Shown in pieces: positions 22,901 to 32,342 of a stretch of 64,000 bases of DNA; position 1 is the stretch's first letter, and every line of letters begins with the position of its first letter. Both the position numbers and the translations under genes were made by a program. The DNA comes from Cloeon dipterum (Eukaryota; Arthropoda; Insecta; Ephemeroptera; Baetidae), in the NCBI RefSeq assembly GCF_949628265.1, contig NC_088789.1, forward strand, positions 30,807,883 to 30,871,882. The letters are read 5' to 3'. The notes under the pieces are model-generated. The model saw only the letters and a list, made by a program, of their open reading frames with translations. It did no database searches and was not told the origin of the DNA.

Positions 22901-23725
22901 CAACTCTGTATGAAAGGACTCGTGCATTCTCAATACGGTGGTGCCACCTGTTGGCGGCTTCAAACACCACGGGCTTTCTCAAATAATGGTGAATTCAGTA
23001 GAGAAAATAATACGATGTATCTAATACCTTGGGTGTGTTGTGGGCCTTGATATTGGTTGGATGGATGAGAGGGTGCTAGAAGACCAGTTTCCGCTTGATT
23101 CGCATCTTTCTGGCTATCTGAAACAATTTAATTGTGGATTCCCCGAAAAAATCTTGTATAAAGAGATGTTTCCTTCGACCTTTTCCACCAGGATTTATTT
23201 TAATAAAAAATACTATATTTTTTAGCCGATTATTTATGTGCGTGAAACCAAAATATTCCACCGCCGAAGAAGGGGGCGTAACTGAATGTTTACACTGCAG
23301 GCAAGAGTGCACTGCTCGCTGCTCATAGGGGGTGTGGTGCGCTGCCATATTTTATTCCCTCGGTTACGCCCCACTTTTCGGCTGTTTCGGTTTCACGCAC
23401 ATAAAAAATCGGCTGAAAAATCAATAATTTTTGATACCAAACACCCGCGGTCGAAGGACACATCCCTACATCATTTGATCTGTTGGCCGCACCAACAGAT
23501 GGCGCACCGTTACTCGTCTGCCGGGCAAAGAACGCTCTCATCTCTTTATCTTCAGTCCGATGATTGACACTTCTGTAAAATTAAAAACGTAAAGACTGTT
23601 CTGCCTGAAATGGAGTGCATGTTGTACCTTTTAGTGGTGGGCGGATTTTCCTTATCTTTTTTGCATTTGCAAAGGGCGTATATCTCTCCGCATTTGCAGA
23701 ACAGGTCGATTAAGTCCCTGGACAT
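16990..23725 (-). CDS. 23-exon Pro/Gln/Ser-rich protein with C-terminal C2H2 finger
   Basis: Reverse-strand exons: 23725-23628 (to 23744 if the exon starts upstream), 23572-23445, 23117-23028, 22195-22082, seven 84-nt exons (22028-21945, 21886-21803, 21749-21666, 21612-21529, 21475-21392, 21338-21255, 21201-21118), 21064-20939, 20344-20228, 19870-19754, 19575-19450, 19116-18943, 18603-18430, 18288-18175, 17705-17625, 17566-17480, 17425-17318, 17261-17217, 17162-16990. All internal junctions after exon 2 are phase 1, and the sum is 2,460 nt (819 residues). The N-terminus has a Cys cluster (FCKCGEIYALCKC). The middle is low-complexity repeats (LQVPSMYQQLRPLPPNQSGIT; NNNSQE...TPVPPSGISHPG). The C-terminus has C778-x4-C783-x12-H796-x3-H800 with Phe787 in place, a C2H2 finger. 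Probably a nuclear protein; function unknown. The ATG at 23725 is the first in its exon; an earlier exon is possible. Confidence 0.75.
18037..18154. mobile_element. hairpin MITE, GGGGGCGGATCACGGCA family
   Basis: Terminal inverted repeats TGGGGGCGGATCACGGCA and TGCCGTGATCCGCCCCCA enclose about 80 bp that includes CTTGAAACACTGTACAATGC and CCCAGCGTTGCCATTTT. It lies in an intron of the C2H2 gene. Just left (17905-18030) is an ATCGAT-rich segment that also accompanies other copies. No clear target duplication. Confidence 0.8.
18175..20344 (-). repeat. tandemly duplicated exon block, six copies
   Basis: Six exons of the C2H2 gene (18288-18175, 18603-18430, 19116-18943, 19575-19450, 19870-19754, 20344-20228) are paralogous, each opening after CTTTCAG with ATTATTC-type sequence (DYSSQQSF or DYYNQQRN). 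The introns are duplicated with them: the stretch containing AAATGACTCGAAATTCT and GGTTTTTGAACTTTCAAGCGGC recurs between copies at about 300-510 bp intervals. The copies at 19450 and 18943-18430 differ in length, so the repeat unit has been resized. Confidence 0.85.
20387..20737. mobile_element. TTAA-flanked MITE, copy 1
   Basis: A 351-bp element flanked by TTAA at 20383-20386 and 20738-20741. Ends are AGACCAT...ATGGTCT, and the inverted repeats continue inward (GACGAAGTTTCTGAGC / GCTCAGAAGCTTCGTC; TTTTCCCGCCAAAACAATATGAACG / its complement). It carries no transposase. The TTAA target recalls piggyBac-type elements, but the terminal bases are not the usual CCC, so the superfamily is only suggested. 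It lies in an intron of the C2H2 gene. Confidence 0.8.
21118..22028 (-). repeat. array of seven 84-nt exons on a 137-bp period
   Basis: Exon plus intron forms a 137-bp monomer (84-nt exon, 53-nt intron); starts are spaced 137, 137, 137, 137, 137 and 142 bp. A three-monomer block (about 21061-21471) is repeated at an offset of 411 bp with near identity (21472-21882). Each exon encodes a 28-residue unit of the form GQGPHQYLQVPSMYQQLRP. Confidence 0.9.
22497..22669. mobile_element. hairpin MITE, GACAGTAGAGACATCT family
   Basis: TGCAGGCGACAGTAGAGACA and TGTCTCTACTGTCGCTGCA form terminal inverted repeats; an inner pair is CAGTCACGTGACT on both sides. Total 173 bp. It lies in the large intron between the third and fourth coding exons of the C2H2 gene. 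Confidence 0.75.
23219..23421. mobile_element. hairpin MITE with GTGCGTGAAACC arms
   Basis: TTTTTAGCCGATTATTTATG through GTGCGTGAAACC on the left pairs with GGTTTCACGCAC through AAATCGGCTGAAAAA on the right, about 200 bp overall, in an intron of the C2H2 gene. An inner GGGGGCGTAACTGA / GGTTACGCCCC pair continues the hairpin. Confidence 0.7.
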
Positions 23726-23744
23726 TTTTTCGAACGTCAACTCA

Positions 23745-25412
23745 CTGTAAGGAAAGAAGAAGAAATTAGTGGCGTTGCTGAAATTCCATAAATTTGTAGC
23801 CGACGGCTGACAAATAGTAGCAATAAATATTTTTAAAAATTCCCATCGATAGAGTGCACGGAAAAATGCTTCAGATTTTTACTCTAGATCGACCGCAAGA
23901 ATTTGTATTTCATTTTTGTCATCACAATAACAAAAATTCTACCCATCTGGCGATGGGATTCCAGAGGGTAAATATTGGCTTGGAATTAAAACAGAATAAG
24001 GCTTGACACATTTCTCGGAAATGCTGGATAAAATTATCTGCAATTCAAATTTTTATCAGAAATTCTGGGAATTATTATTAATTAAAATTCACTCTTGTGT
24101 GTATGAAAAATAAAATAAATCAGGCTGAATTAACAGAGAATAAAAAGCGGGGAAGGAAGTTCCTAAATAAAAAATTAAGAAAAATTATTTTATCTAGAAC
24201 ATTTTGTACGTTCTATACCGCAGCCAGGGTATTTTACTAATTAAACAGCCTTCTCCGAGACGGTTGAGCCCACAAATTAGAACAATCTGCAGCTTTTCTT
24301 AAGGAAAAATCATGTGGAAAAGCGACTGTGAGTTGATTGACGGACCAAAGGCAAAGAAAAGTGATAAAAACCTGGATTAAATGATAAATAGCCGCGACGG
24401 ATGTCTCGATGCTCACACACGTGCGATGGTGCTTGCCAGATAACACTACCTGCAGTTTCTCTCGGCGGAGCGGCAGCGAAAAGCTTCCCACAACCGCGTA
24501 AATACAGGATTGGACAAGACGACATATTGAATCGGGGGAAGTTAAACGTAACCAGCTGTGCCTCACTGGAGCGCAGGTTTGTTCACGTTTCCAACCTTCA
24601 TGCAACCCTAATATCATGCCGTCACGTCGTATCCTTCTCACAGGCTCCTTTTCCTTCCGTCACAGGGCGCATGCGTCCCTTTAGGAGAAGTGGGTGCAGG
24701 TCCAATTTTAAATCTTGGCGCGAAAGCAGCGTTTATTGCAGTTCCCTTTTATAAATTTAAGGCAATTTAACGTTAATATTAAAAAAGTGCTTGTTAATAT
24801 TGTAAAATCAGCATAATTAATTGAAACGGAACACTGACGCGGGAATTTTGGCAATGAGGACAAATTTAAAAAGGTTATTTTGATCAGGAAAGATAATGAA
24901 TAACATATTAACTCATTTTTATTCCCGAATTTTCCGACAAAATATCATTTTTGGCTCTTAGAACTAAATTTATGATATTCTTTAGGAAATTACGGTAAAT
25001 TTTACAACATAAATGCATGTGCGAACATTTTATAAAAATCACCAGGGTCTGGATTTTGCGATCTGTGTCGATTCCCGCCCGTCAGAAGTCAATATGGCGT
25101 TGAAATAACGGAGGCCAATCAGGAGACAGTCGAACGGCCAATCAGAAGCGTAAAAAAGAGACCTGATAATTTCTTTCCCGAGTATTTTGCTACATTTCCA
25201 TTAGCCTGATGTGCCATCTACCGGTCGATTCACCAATTATCGGGCTAATCAGCTGTTAGTAAAGAAATAAAAACAAAAATATTAACTGTGCTGAAGGTAT
25301 TTTCAGTATAAATTTTCGAAGCCATCTTAATTTAATGTTTGTAACTTTCCCGCCGTGCTCTACCAGACGCCATATTTGCACGTCGCGTGAATCCGGATCC
25401 CGGTGAGAAAAG
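23745..25412. other. intergenic between C2H2 and tetraspanin genes
   Basis: No confident gene. The 134-codon reverse frame at 24641-24237 has no recognisable domain; it may overlap an untranslated exon or promoter of the C2H2 gene. The dispersed TCTTGGCGCGAAAG motif occurs at 24713. About 23830-24230 and 24760-25020 are AT-rich with nothing recognisable. Confidence 0.4.
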
Positions 25413-26942
25413 TTAGACAGTATTTCTAGACGATGCCGCAGAGCGAATAGCCATTATCATGAATACGCCGAAAATGAGCTGGAACAAAATTCTATGCGTG
25501 AGCGTAATTCACATTGACATTTGCGGATTTACCTGTAGGCCGGCGATCACGGAAGCCAGTTCAGCGGCGATCAGGGTTAAATTTTGGGTGTACCATCCAA
25601 TCACGGGCCAGCAACCACGGTTGAACGCGATTTGCAGGTTGCAACATTCGACCGAGTCGTCACAGCAGGACAAGGGAATGTGAGGGAGCCATTCAGCCGC
25701 GCCGTTGACTCCGCAGCAGGAAAACTGCACGGAAAAATGACCAGATTTTTATTGAAAGACCGTCTATGACGCAGTTTCTGAGCCCACTAAACGATTCTTG
25801 AGGGTTGAATCGGCCAAACACTCCAGCGCGACGTGTAACGTTTTTTCCCGCCAAAACAATAATAAACCTGCGCATGCTTCAGAGCTGGTTTGAGCACTTG
25901 CAGAGAGACCACCTATACGAATGGCTTCTTTGTCAGATCCAGCCAGCTGTGACGCATGCGCACTTCGCACATTCATATTGTTTTGGCGGGGAAAAAATTA
26001 TCACCTTGCGCTGCTCTTATTGGTCGGGAAAAATATCCAATTTACCTAATTCGACCCTCAAGAATCGATTGGTGTGCTCAGAAACTTCGTCAAAGACGGT
26101 CTTTAAGTTTGAAAGTGATTACTGTGCGTTGCAGAGTGTCCATCAATGCTTTCGAGTCTTCGTCAGTGTTGTAAAAAAACTTCAGAGATCTGATTTTCGA
26201 AAGGGTCGACGAGAAGAATGCTGTGTGAAATGCGAAACCCAATCCTGCGATTTGCAAGACAAAGTTTGCAAATGTCAATAATGTGCACTGAAATTATTAT
26301 ATAAATTTAATTACAAATTAATTTATGAGACTTGACTAGTAAAACTCGCCACTTTCAATACAATCTTGTTGCTTTTCATAATGCCGCATGCGCCTAGAAT
26401 GGAGCAAAAAACCACCAGAGCACCGGAAGTCATCAATATAATCATTGCTGCCCAATGCCGCGGAGCTTCCGCCACGTAACGCAAGCTCTAATAAACACGA
26501 TAAGTGGTGTTAAAGTTAATTTCCCTGGCCGAAAGAAGATCTGTTTCGCGTGGCGGAGGACCTTGCGGAAGTTTTGATTGGCCACCAATAATTTACACCT
26601 ACCGCTAGCCAATCAGAGCGTCTCTGGTCCTCCGCGGAGCGAAAATAGATCGCGTTTCGACTGCCAATTGTTCGCTGTTGGCCATTAGCTGCCGAAATTA
26701 ATGAATAATTACATCTATGTCACCGACAACTTCCTTTGAGTAGGCTCCATCGTACACAATTGCCGCAACGACTACTTCTATCAGCGCAAAAGCCTGCGGA
26801 AAAATTAGATTATTAAAAAAGCCTCTAGTTTACAAGTAAAATTTACGTAAAGGGCTACGCTTAACGCATAAAACCCGAGTCTCGTGGTATCCCTCATCAT
26901 TTTCTCCGCTGGTATCAGACCTCTCTCCTCGAGCGAACTCAT
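25413..26942 (-). CDS. tetraspanin (gene 1)
   Basis: Reverse-strand exons 26942-26847, 26793-26713, 26487-26353, 26287-26123, 25724-25533 and 25478-25413 are all phase 0 and give 244 residues. Four membrane segments are visible: around 22-48, 69-95, 102-123, and near the C-terminus (LIAAELASVIAGLQLIFGVF). The large extracellular loop has the family CCG motif (SCCGVNG), then PLSCC, CC and GC, so six or more loop cysteines. Tetraspanins are plasma-membrane organisers that partner integrins, receptors and each other; the specific partner is unknown. The gene is in tandem with a paralogue at 27.9-29.2 kb that has the same intron positions. Intron 4 is almost wholly a MITE. Confidence 0.93.
25757..26102. 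mobile_element. TTAA-type MITE, copy 2, filling a tetraspanin intron
   Basis: A 346-bp relative of the 20387-20737 element, with ends AGACCGT...ACGGTCT, TTAA intact at 26103-26106 and mutated (TGAA) on the other side. It shares the inner CAAGAATCGATTGGTGTGCTC arm and the CCCGCCAAAACAATA arm. It makes up 346 of the 398 nt of tetraspanin-1 intron 4; the same intron in the sister gene is 58 nt. Confidence 0.82.
26539..26655. mobile_element. small inverted-repeat element in tetraspanin intron
   Basis: AGATCTGTTTCGCGTGGCG then GAGGACC pairs imperfectly with GGTCCTCCGCGGAGCG then AAAATAGATC; inner arms TGATTGGCC and AGCCAATCA also pair. Located in intron 2 of tetraspanin gene 1. Probably a MITE, but only one copy is seen here. 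Confidence 0.55.
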
Positions 26943-27890
26943 GAAGACTGACCATATATTAGCACAGGAATGAGCAATTTGTTTATCTTATCAAATCGCA
27001 ACGTCGTGAGGAAGTGACAGGCATTTATCGTGCGGTCTTGAAATCATTTATGTAGCCTTAACATTGTGTCACTCTTGTGTGTTAGCCTTGTAATACATTT
27101 TTCTAGATTAATTTTCTTCTTGCAAAAGAAAAAGTCGGTGTGTTACTTTGTAATTTAATTCAAATAAAATAATAGAATAGTTTTTTTTACTCAATAAAGT
27201 CCCATTTTGTATTTTATAATTTTTTTTTGTCAAATGTTGGATTAATTTAAAAATTTGGCTGTGGACAATACCGTTGAGCCATCTCCCAATCTTGCTCAAG
27301 AGACACGTAATAGGAGTGACGTCATTCAGCGTATCCCTCCGCGTTGACGTCACTGCTACGATCACGAGACTCGTTTACACCGATGGAGAGAGCGTTTGGC
27401 CTATTTCTTACAGAGTTGCCACCTGTGCGTTAGTGGTCCATCTATGGGCGGATTGCGGCAACGCAACCATGTAAGAAAATGGCAACGCTGGGCACAAGGA
27501 TCACAGTGTAGTAGTGTTTCAAAGTCAAGTAGATTACGGCACGGAATTTTTAAAGCTATCGATCGATTCATCGATATTGTGCCGTGTTTAAGGATAGGGA
27601 AATATCGATAAATCGCCCAGTGCTGCAGTCCGCCCCCCATGTTTTAGATTTGACATTAAAAATGTTATTTTTCAACTGTTTAGAGATCTCTAATCAGAAA
27701 CGTGAGTGCTGTGCGTGTTGAAACTTGATTTTGTTTACCAGGAAAGTCTCAAAAATCAATCCAGGTCTTTTTAATCACTTATAATGTATAGGAAAATCAT
27801 AATTTAAACACTTTTATCACATTTTAGGTTTCAAATATTTATTTAAACACAAATTCAAAGGGTTTCAATTGCATCAAATGACCTCTTCAA
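26943..27890. other. intergenic between the two tetraspanins
   Basis: Holds the AT-rich promoter side of tetraspanin 1 (26950-27420), one long hairpin element (27427-27641), and the 3' flank of tetraspanin 2. No gene seen. Confidence 0.5.
27427..27641. mobile_element. hairpin MITE, GGGCGGATTGCGGCA copy
   Basis: Left end GGGCGGATTGCGGCAACGCAA and right end AGTCCGCCCCCCAT are diverged versions of the 18037-18154 family. This copy is longer (about 215 bp) and contains several TATCGAT motifs (27558-27612) between the arms. Confidence 0.65.
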
Positions 27891-29161
27891 TTAATTACTA
27901 GCAGCCCTAGCATAAGACACCGTTGACCGAATGATTGCAATGGTGAGACCGCCGAAAATTAGCTGAAAATTGACAGGAATTGAATTAATTCATTTAATTA
28001 TAATACTATTTTATTATGCACCTGAAAAGTGGCAATAAATGAGGCTAATGCCGCCACTTGCAGAGCGAAAACTCGGTCGTCCCATGACACGTAGGCCAAA
28101 GAGCCACAACTCCGGTCAAACGCTTGGGCTACGGTGCAGTTATCATTGCGCAGGTACTCGGCACAGCACGATGCAGGAATGTCGGGCAACCATTCCGTCG
28201 CATCTTTTACTCCGCAGCAGGAAAACTATAAATATACATTAGTTAAAGAAGAAAATATTAAAAAGAATTATATAGTGAATTACGGTTCTCTGAAGCGTAT
28301 TCATGAAGGGAATAAAATCAGTGGTGTTGTGGTAAACGTATTGACCCCGACGAAATTCCAGCTCCTCAACTGCGTCTCTTTCAAAGATTAAATCGCTAAT
28401 GAAGGCCGCGCTTATCCCCAATGAATGAATTATAAAATTGACAAAGGTCAAGACAGTGCACTGAAATTATATAATAAATTATTTGTTTTGGTTTAATGGG
28501 TATTGAAATATTACTCACTAGAATGAGACAACTCTTGTTATTATTGATGGCACCGTAAATTCCCAATGCTGAGCAAAGAACCACCAAACTGCCTGAGGTC
28601 ATCAGCCAAATCATTGCGGATCCAGACGAACCATAGCCCTGTCGACATTTGATATCATAAAAACTTTAATTAATTCAATGATTTTAGACAGCAGGATCCA
28701 GATTCGTGCGACGCACAGACATGGCGACCGGTGGAGTATGGCGCGAAAAAAGGTCACGAGAAAATGTGCGAAAATAGGCAAGTTTTGGTCAATATTTGCA
28801 TTACTCTTCACTAATTGTGTCTTTTGGTTCGTAAAAACAAACTCTTGACACTCCTACGGAAATCCAAAGAGAGCTTTTTGTTTCCCACATTCAGACGCCA
28901 TCTTGGATCTGCGCAGTCATGGGAACCAATTTTATCGCACAGCTGGCTCTAATGAATGAACAAAGACTTAAACTTACAATAAATTGATGTATTCCCGATG
29001 AATAGGTTTTATAGTAAATCATTGCTGCGATGGTTACTTCTATAAAAGCGCATACCTGCAAATTATTTAATTATATATGAAAATTCAAAATTAAGAAACT
29101 AATCGCGCACCCCAAGTAGCACACTGAGCACGTAAAATACGATTTTCTTCACGTCCTTCAT
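27891..29161 (-). CDS. tetraspanin (gene 2)
   Basis: Reverse-strand exons 29161-29111, 29055-28978, 28638-28519, 28460-28284, 28225-28022 and 27962-27891, all phase 0, give 233 residues. Intron positions match gene 1 exactly. Membrane segments: IVFYVLSVLLGVCAFIEVTI, around SAMIWLMTSGSLVVLCSALG, LTFVNFIIHSLGISAAFI, and the C-terminal ALASFIATFQLIFGGLTIAI. The extracellular loop has SCCGVKDATEWLP, PASCC, a further Cys (NDNC) and SCGS. Plasma-membrane organiser by family. The start at 29161 is the only in-frame ATG with homology; gene 1 has 15 more N-terminal residues. Intron 2 contains a hAT-type MITE. Confidence 0.9.
28689..28957. mobile_element. hAT-type MITE, degenerate copy
   Basis: Matches the 62861-63129 element over its length: CAGATTCGTGCGACGC, GGTGGAGTATGGCG, AAACAAACTCTTGACACTC, CAAAGAGAGCTTTTTGTTTC, GACGCCATCTTGGATCTGCG, CAATTTTATCGCACA. 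The right terminus is eroded and no target duplication is visible, so this copy is older. In intron 2 of tetraspanin gene 2. Confidence 0.8.
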
Positions 29162-29319
29162 CGCTTTGCCTGTTGTTCTTCTCCGCAGCGTGCTCGATAG
29201 CAGACTGACTGCGTGACGAGTTTCCTGCTAGTTTTATATAACACGAGATAAGGCACCGACAAAAAGCAGAAGAGGAAATAACGATGACAAATAAAGAAGA
29301 TAAGAGAGCACCACACATC

Positions 29320-29540
29320 TCATTGCAGTCATCAACTCATAAAATAGTTGGTATTTCTCGCAGCAATTCGAAGTAAAAGAATGAAACATATTACCGCGAA
29401 AATGAACACAATTTTTAACCTCCACCTCTTCATGAATCATCACAACCTAGAAATGAATAACACAAATTGCAGCGAGACTTTCGCGCCAAGACTCGAAACT
29501 TTCGATCCCAGACGTCTAATAATGTGCTCTGCTACTATAA
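29320..29540. repeat. dispersed repeat shared with 32635-32850
   Basis: Both places carry, in the same order and orientation, GGTAT(T/G)TCTCG, CAATTCGA, AAGAATGAAACA, ATTACCGCGAAAATGA/AA, TCCACCTCTTCATGAATCATCACAAC (read in parts), ACTTTCGCGCCAAGA and CCCAG(A/G)CGT. No coding potential. In the 32-kb copy it lies upstream of the untranslated exon of the 34-kb ankyrin gene. Confidence 0.75.
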
Positions 29541-29543
29541 AAG

Positions 29544-29810
29544 CCAAGCCAGATTAAGGGAAAACACGCGTTGACTACTTGCATGCTATCAAATCGGTGC
29601 GTGAAAATACAAAAGTGGTTTGCTTGTCTGTAGGCGATCACGAATATAGGCAATGATCAAGTCTTATCGTTTGCTCGGGAAGTTTTGTAAGTGAATCGTA
29701 GTTTTTAGGGTTTTTTAACTCTTTAGTGATTCATTTTACTGAAACAATTATGTTTTGAATCTCTTTTCTCAAAAAAATAAATCATCTTCCCACTCTTAGA
29801 TTACTCTCAT
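29544..29810 (+). pseudogene. 3' end fragment of an ankyrin-family gene
   Basis: From AAGCCAGATTAAGGGAAAAC onward this matches the last about 30 codons, stop, 3'UTR and poly(A) region of the 36.6-kb gene (37980-38225): CTATCAAATCGGTGCGTGAA, GTAGGCGATCACGAATA, CAATGATCAAGTCTTATC, AATAAATCATCTTCCCACTC. Similarity continues past the gene end to about 29920. The rest of the gene is absent. Confidence 0.85.
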
Positions 29811-29984
29811 TACTTTATTTTTTCAATTTTCCTAAATGTGCAACTAAATCATAATAATATAGGACGTACTACAAAAAACCAAAGTTGTATAACTCGCAGT
29901 GAAATTCTTCGTCATAAAGGTTATATGGCCCACACCAATTCCCCTATATGACCTATTGTGCAAACCAGAATCAAGTTTAGAGAT

Positions 29985-30107
29985 ATATCCATCTGCGCGA
30001 ACTATGGCACCGTTTTTAAGCTCGTCCTTGAAACACTGTACAATGCTATATAATTTTATGCCAAGCGTTACCATTTTCTTTCAAGACTGCGTTGCCATCA
30101 TCCACCC
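29985..30107. mobile_element. hairpin MITE, degenerate copy
   Basis: Contains ACTATGGCACCGTTTTTAAG, CTTGAAACACTGTACAATGC, CAAGCGTTACCATTTT and GACTGCGTTGCCATCATCC, the interior and arms of the 18037-18154 family. An ATCGAT-rich segment follows at 30110-30170. Confidence 0.65.
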
Positions 30108-30187
30108 CTATATTAAAAATATCGTAACGAATCGATAGTATCGTCAGAAATATATTCGATTTAGTTTTTTCTAAGCCTAATCTAGAT

Positions 30188-30362
30188 TAAGAAGGAAAGA
30201 GGAAATGCGAAACGGCAGTCAGGGTCACCAAAAGAACGGAAGGAGTGGGGATGAACAATAAATAACCAATGAACAAGTTTCGTTCACCCTTCACCCCCAC
30301 TCCTTCACCTTTCTTGCGTGGACTCTGGCTGTCGTTTCGCAACTCCAAGCTTTACTCTCCTT
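30188..30362. mobile_element. Mutator-like MITE upstream of ankyrin copy 4
   Basis: 175 bp between AATCTAGAT (30179-30187) and GATCTAGAT (30363-30371), a 9-bp duplication with one mismatch. Arms GAAATGCGAAAC and GTTTCGCAACTCC, GTCACCAAAAGAACGG and its partner, AGGAGTGGGG and CCCCACTCCT. The 9-bp target duplication and long arms fit Mutator-like elements. It sits about 80 bp before the donor of the untranslated exon of the next gene. Confidence 0.78.
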
Positions 30363-30663
30363 GATCTAGATCATTCCTAAATCAGCAACTGGACGGAACC
30401 GACGTGTATAGGTCCGCTCTTGAAACTTGTCCAATTTATTTACCCAGGTATTTTAAATTTTCTTGACCATTCACATTTTTCTTTATGATTGCTCCTAGAG
30501 CACTCGATTATTGTTTTAACGCAATTGAAAATTTATCAAAATATTCCTTAATCCATTTAAATCTATACCTTTCAAATTTTTTGTTAAAAAATTTCAATTT
30601 ACTTTCCATGACTTGCATTTTGATGCAACCATTCCTTTGTATCATTCCCAGATCTCCGTGAAA

Positions 30664-32201
30664 ATGGACAATTCAGAGAATGCAGACACAATAGAGAGCA
30701 ATGACTGTGAGTAACAATTTATTGTATGTAGCATTGGAATTTAGGGAGTTTCCCTTTTGTAGGCAAACGGCCCATGGATGATTCCCTAGATTCAGATGAG
30801 AAAGAAGAAAAGATTCCAAGAGTGGGATGTAATTCATCGTCGGAATCTCATTCTGGAACGGATGAGGAATCTGAGGAAGGGGTATCTCTTCAAGATAAGC
30901 TGGAATACGTCGAGAGGAACAGAAAAAACATTCCTGCACTACTTTTTGCGGCAGGATACGCTGACGTCGATGTATGCCGGAAACTCGTCGTGGATGACGG
31001 GGCAAACGTTAACGAAACGGACCAAAAGGGCAACGACGTGTATCATTACGCAGCCATGAATCGAAACAAGTGTGATTTGGAACTGCTCGAATTCTTTGCA
31101 ACCCACGGAGCTGAAATGAAAAGGTTCAATAATGATCATGCTGATGCAGTCAGGCTGGCTCTCCACTGGAAGAACTTTAGGTTTGCGAAAGAGCTGTTTG
31201 ACAAGTACGAATCCGACAAAAGCTTTCTTCTGCATTGCATTGATCTTGCGCCGGAGTCGATCAAATTCGCATACGAGCAGGACCCGTCAGTGGTCAAAGT
31301 GAAGGGCAAGGATGAATTTGACTTGCAGATTTTGAACGAGATGGCTTGGTTCCATGATTTCGAGACATTCAAGTGGATCATCGAGGAAGCCAAAAAGTTC
31401 GGTGCAGATCTATCGACAAATAAAGAACGGCAACTGAGTATTCTCAGGGGCGTTGGTCACGTTGGTGTCAGAAAGGATGATTGCGAAGCAATCGCCAATT
31501 TCCTATGTTCTTCATATGCGAAAGATTGGACGGAAGAGGATTGGACTAATCTTCTCACCGAGTTCTTGCCGAAAGGACAATCGCAATTTGTCCAATTGCT
31601 GCTTAATCACGGCACGGACCTGAATGTGCACATTTTGAATGGGCAAAAATCCCTTTTTCAGTACTGCGTGGAGATGAACAGACTCGAAGCCACCAAATTC
31701 GTATTCAAGCGGAACAAAGAGAAGATTATTAACATGCCCACATTGATAAGCGTAGCAAAGACTAACAACCTCGAAATGATCGAGTGGCTTCTTCAACTCA
31801 ACCCAGCCCTGGAACTAGACAAGCATTTCCTTTACGCCGCTTTGAAGAACGCGAAGTACGGCAGAGTAATCATTGATAATTTTGCTGAAGAACTGCATGC
31901 GCACATCAATACCGTGAACGAAGAAGGAAAAACTCCTCTCCATATGGCCGTGGACAATTTTGACCTTCCTGTTTTCAAGACCTTGTTGGAGATGGGCGCC
32001 GACCTGAGCGTGAAGTATAAAGACTGGAACATGCTGATCTACTGCTTGGAGAAAATGTTTTTGCCAGGCGCCAAGGTTGTGTACGCCAAGGATGCGAAGC
32101 AGCTGGAAGGGTCAAATAAGCGGGATATACTCGCTTTGGATCTCGGCAAGTCGAACATGGAAATTGAGGTATGGCTTCATTCTGTGGGCTGCACTCGCTA
32201 A
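30664..32201 (+). CDS. ankyrin-repeat protein, family copy 4 (mosaic)
   Basis: Untranslated exon ends at 30447; UTR intron 30448-30651. Coding exons 30664-30706 and 30763-32201 (56-nt phase-1 intron) give 493 residues. Start MDNSENADTIESND, then CKRPMDDS and an acidic Ser/Glu-rich linker. Ankyrin units include ALLFAAGYADVDVCRKLVVD, a NVNETDQKGNDVYHYAAMN turn, LLLNHGTDLNV and the C-terminal TPLHMAVDNFDLPVFKTLL and GADLSVKY. No signal peptide or membrane segment. The N-terminal two thirds resembles the 36.6-kb gene, while about the last 150 residues are nearly identical to the 34.3-kb gene, so this copy is a mosaic. Probable intracellular binding protein; target unknown. Confidence 0.88.
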
Positions 32202-32336
32202 GTATACTGATCAAATCCTTTCATTTCGAAGTTTACTCATTTTACTGATAGTGTTATAAACAGAAAAAACAATTACATTTTCACTGGTACTACTCAACTT
32301 CTTAAACTTTTAAATGAAAATTTTATAATTGGGCCA

Positions 32337-32342
32337 AATAAA
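32337..32342 (+). terminator. poly(A) signal of ankyrin copy 4
   Basis: AATAAA 136 nt after the stop, in the context CCAAATAAAACTTATCATCTCTTCC (read in two parts) that is repeated after copy 5 at 35637. Confidence 0.55.

Noticed and set aside
24237-24641. 134-codon reverse frame as the first exon of the C2H2 gene
   Set aside because: No donor that would keep frame into the exon at 23744 was found, and the sequence has no similarity to the rest of the protein.
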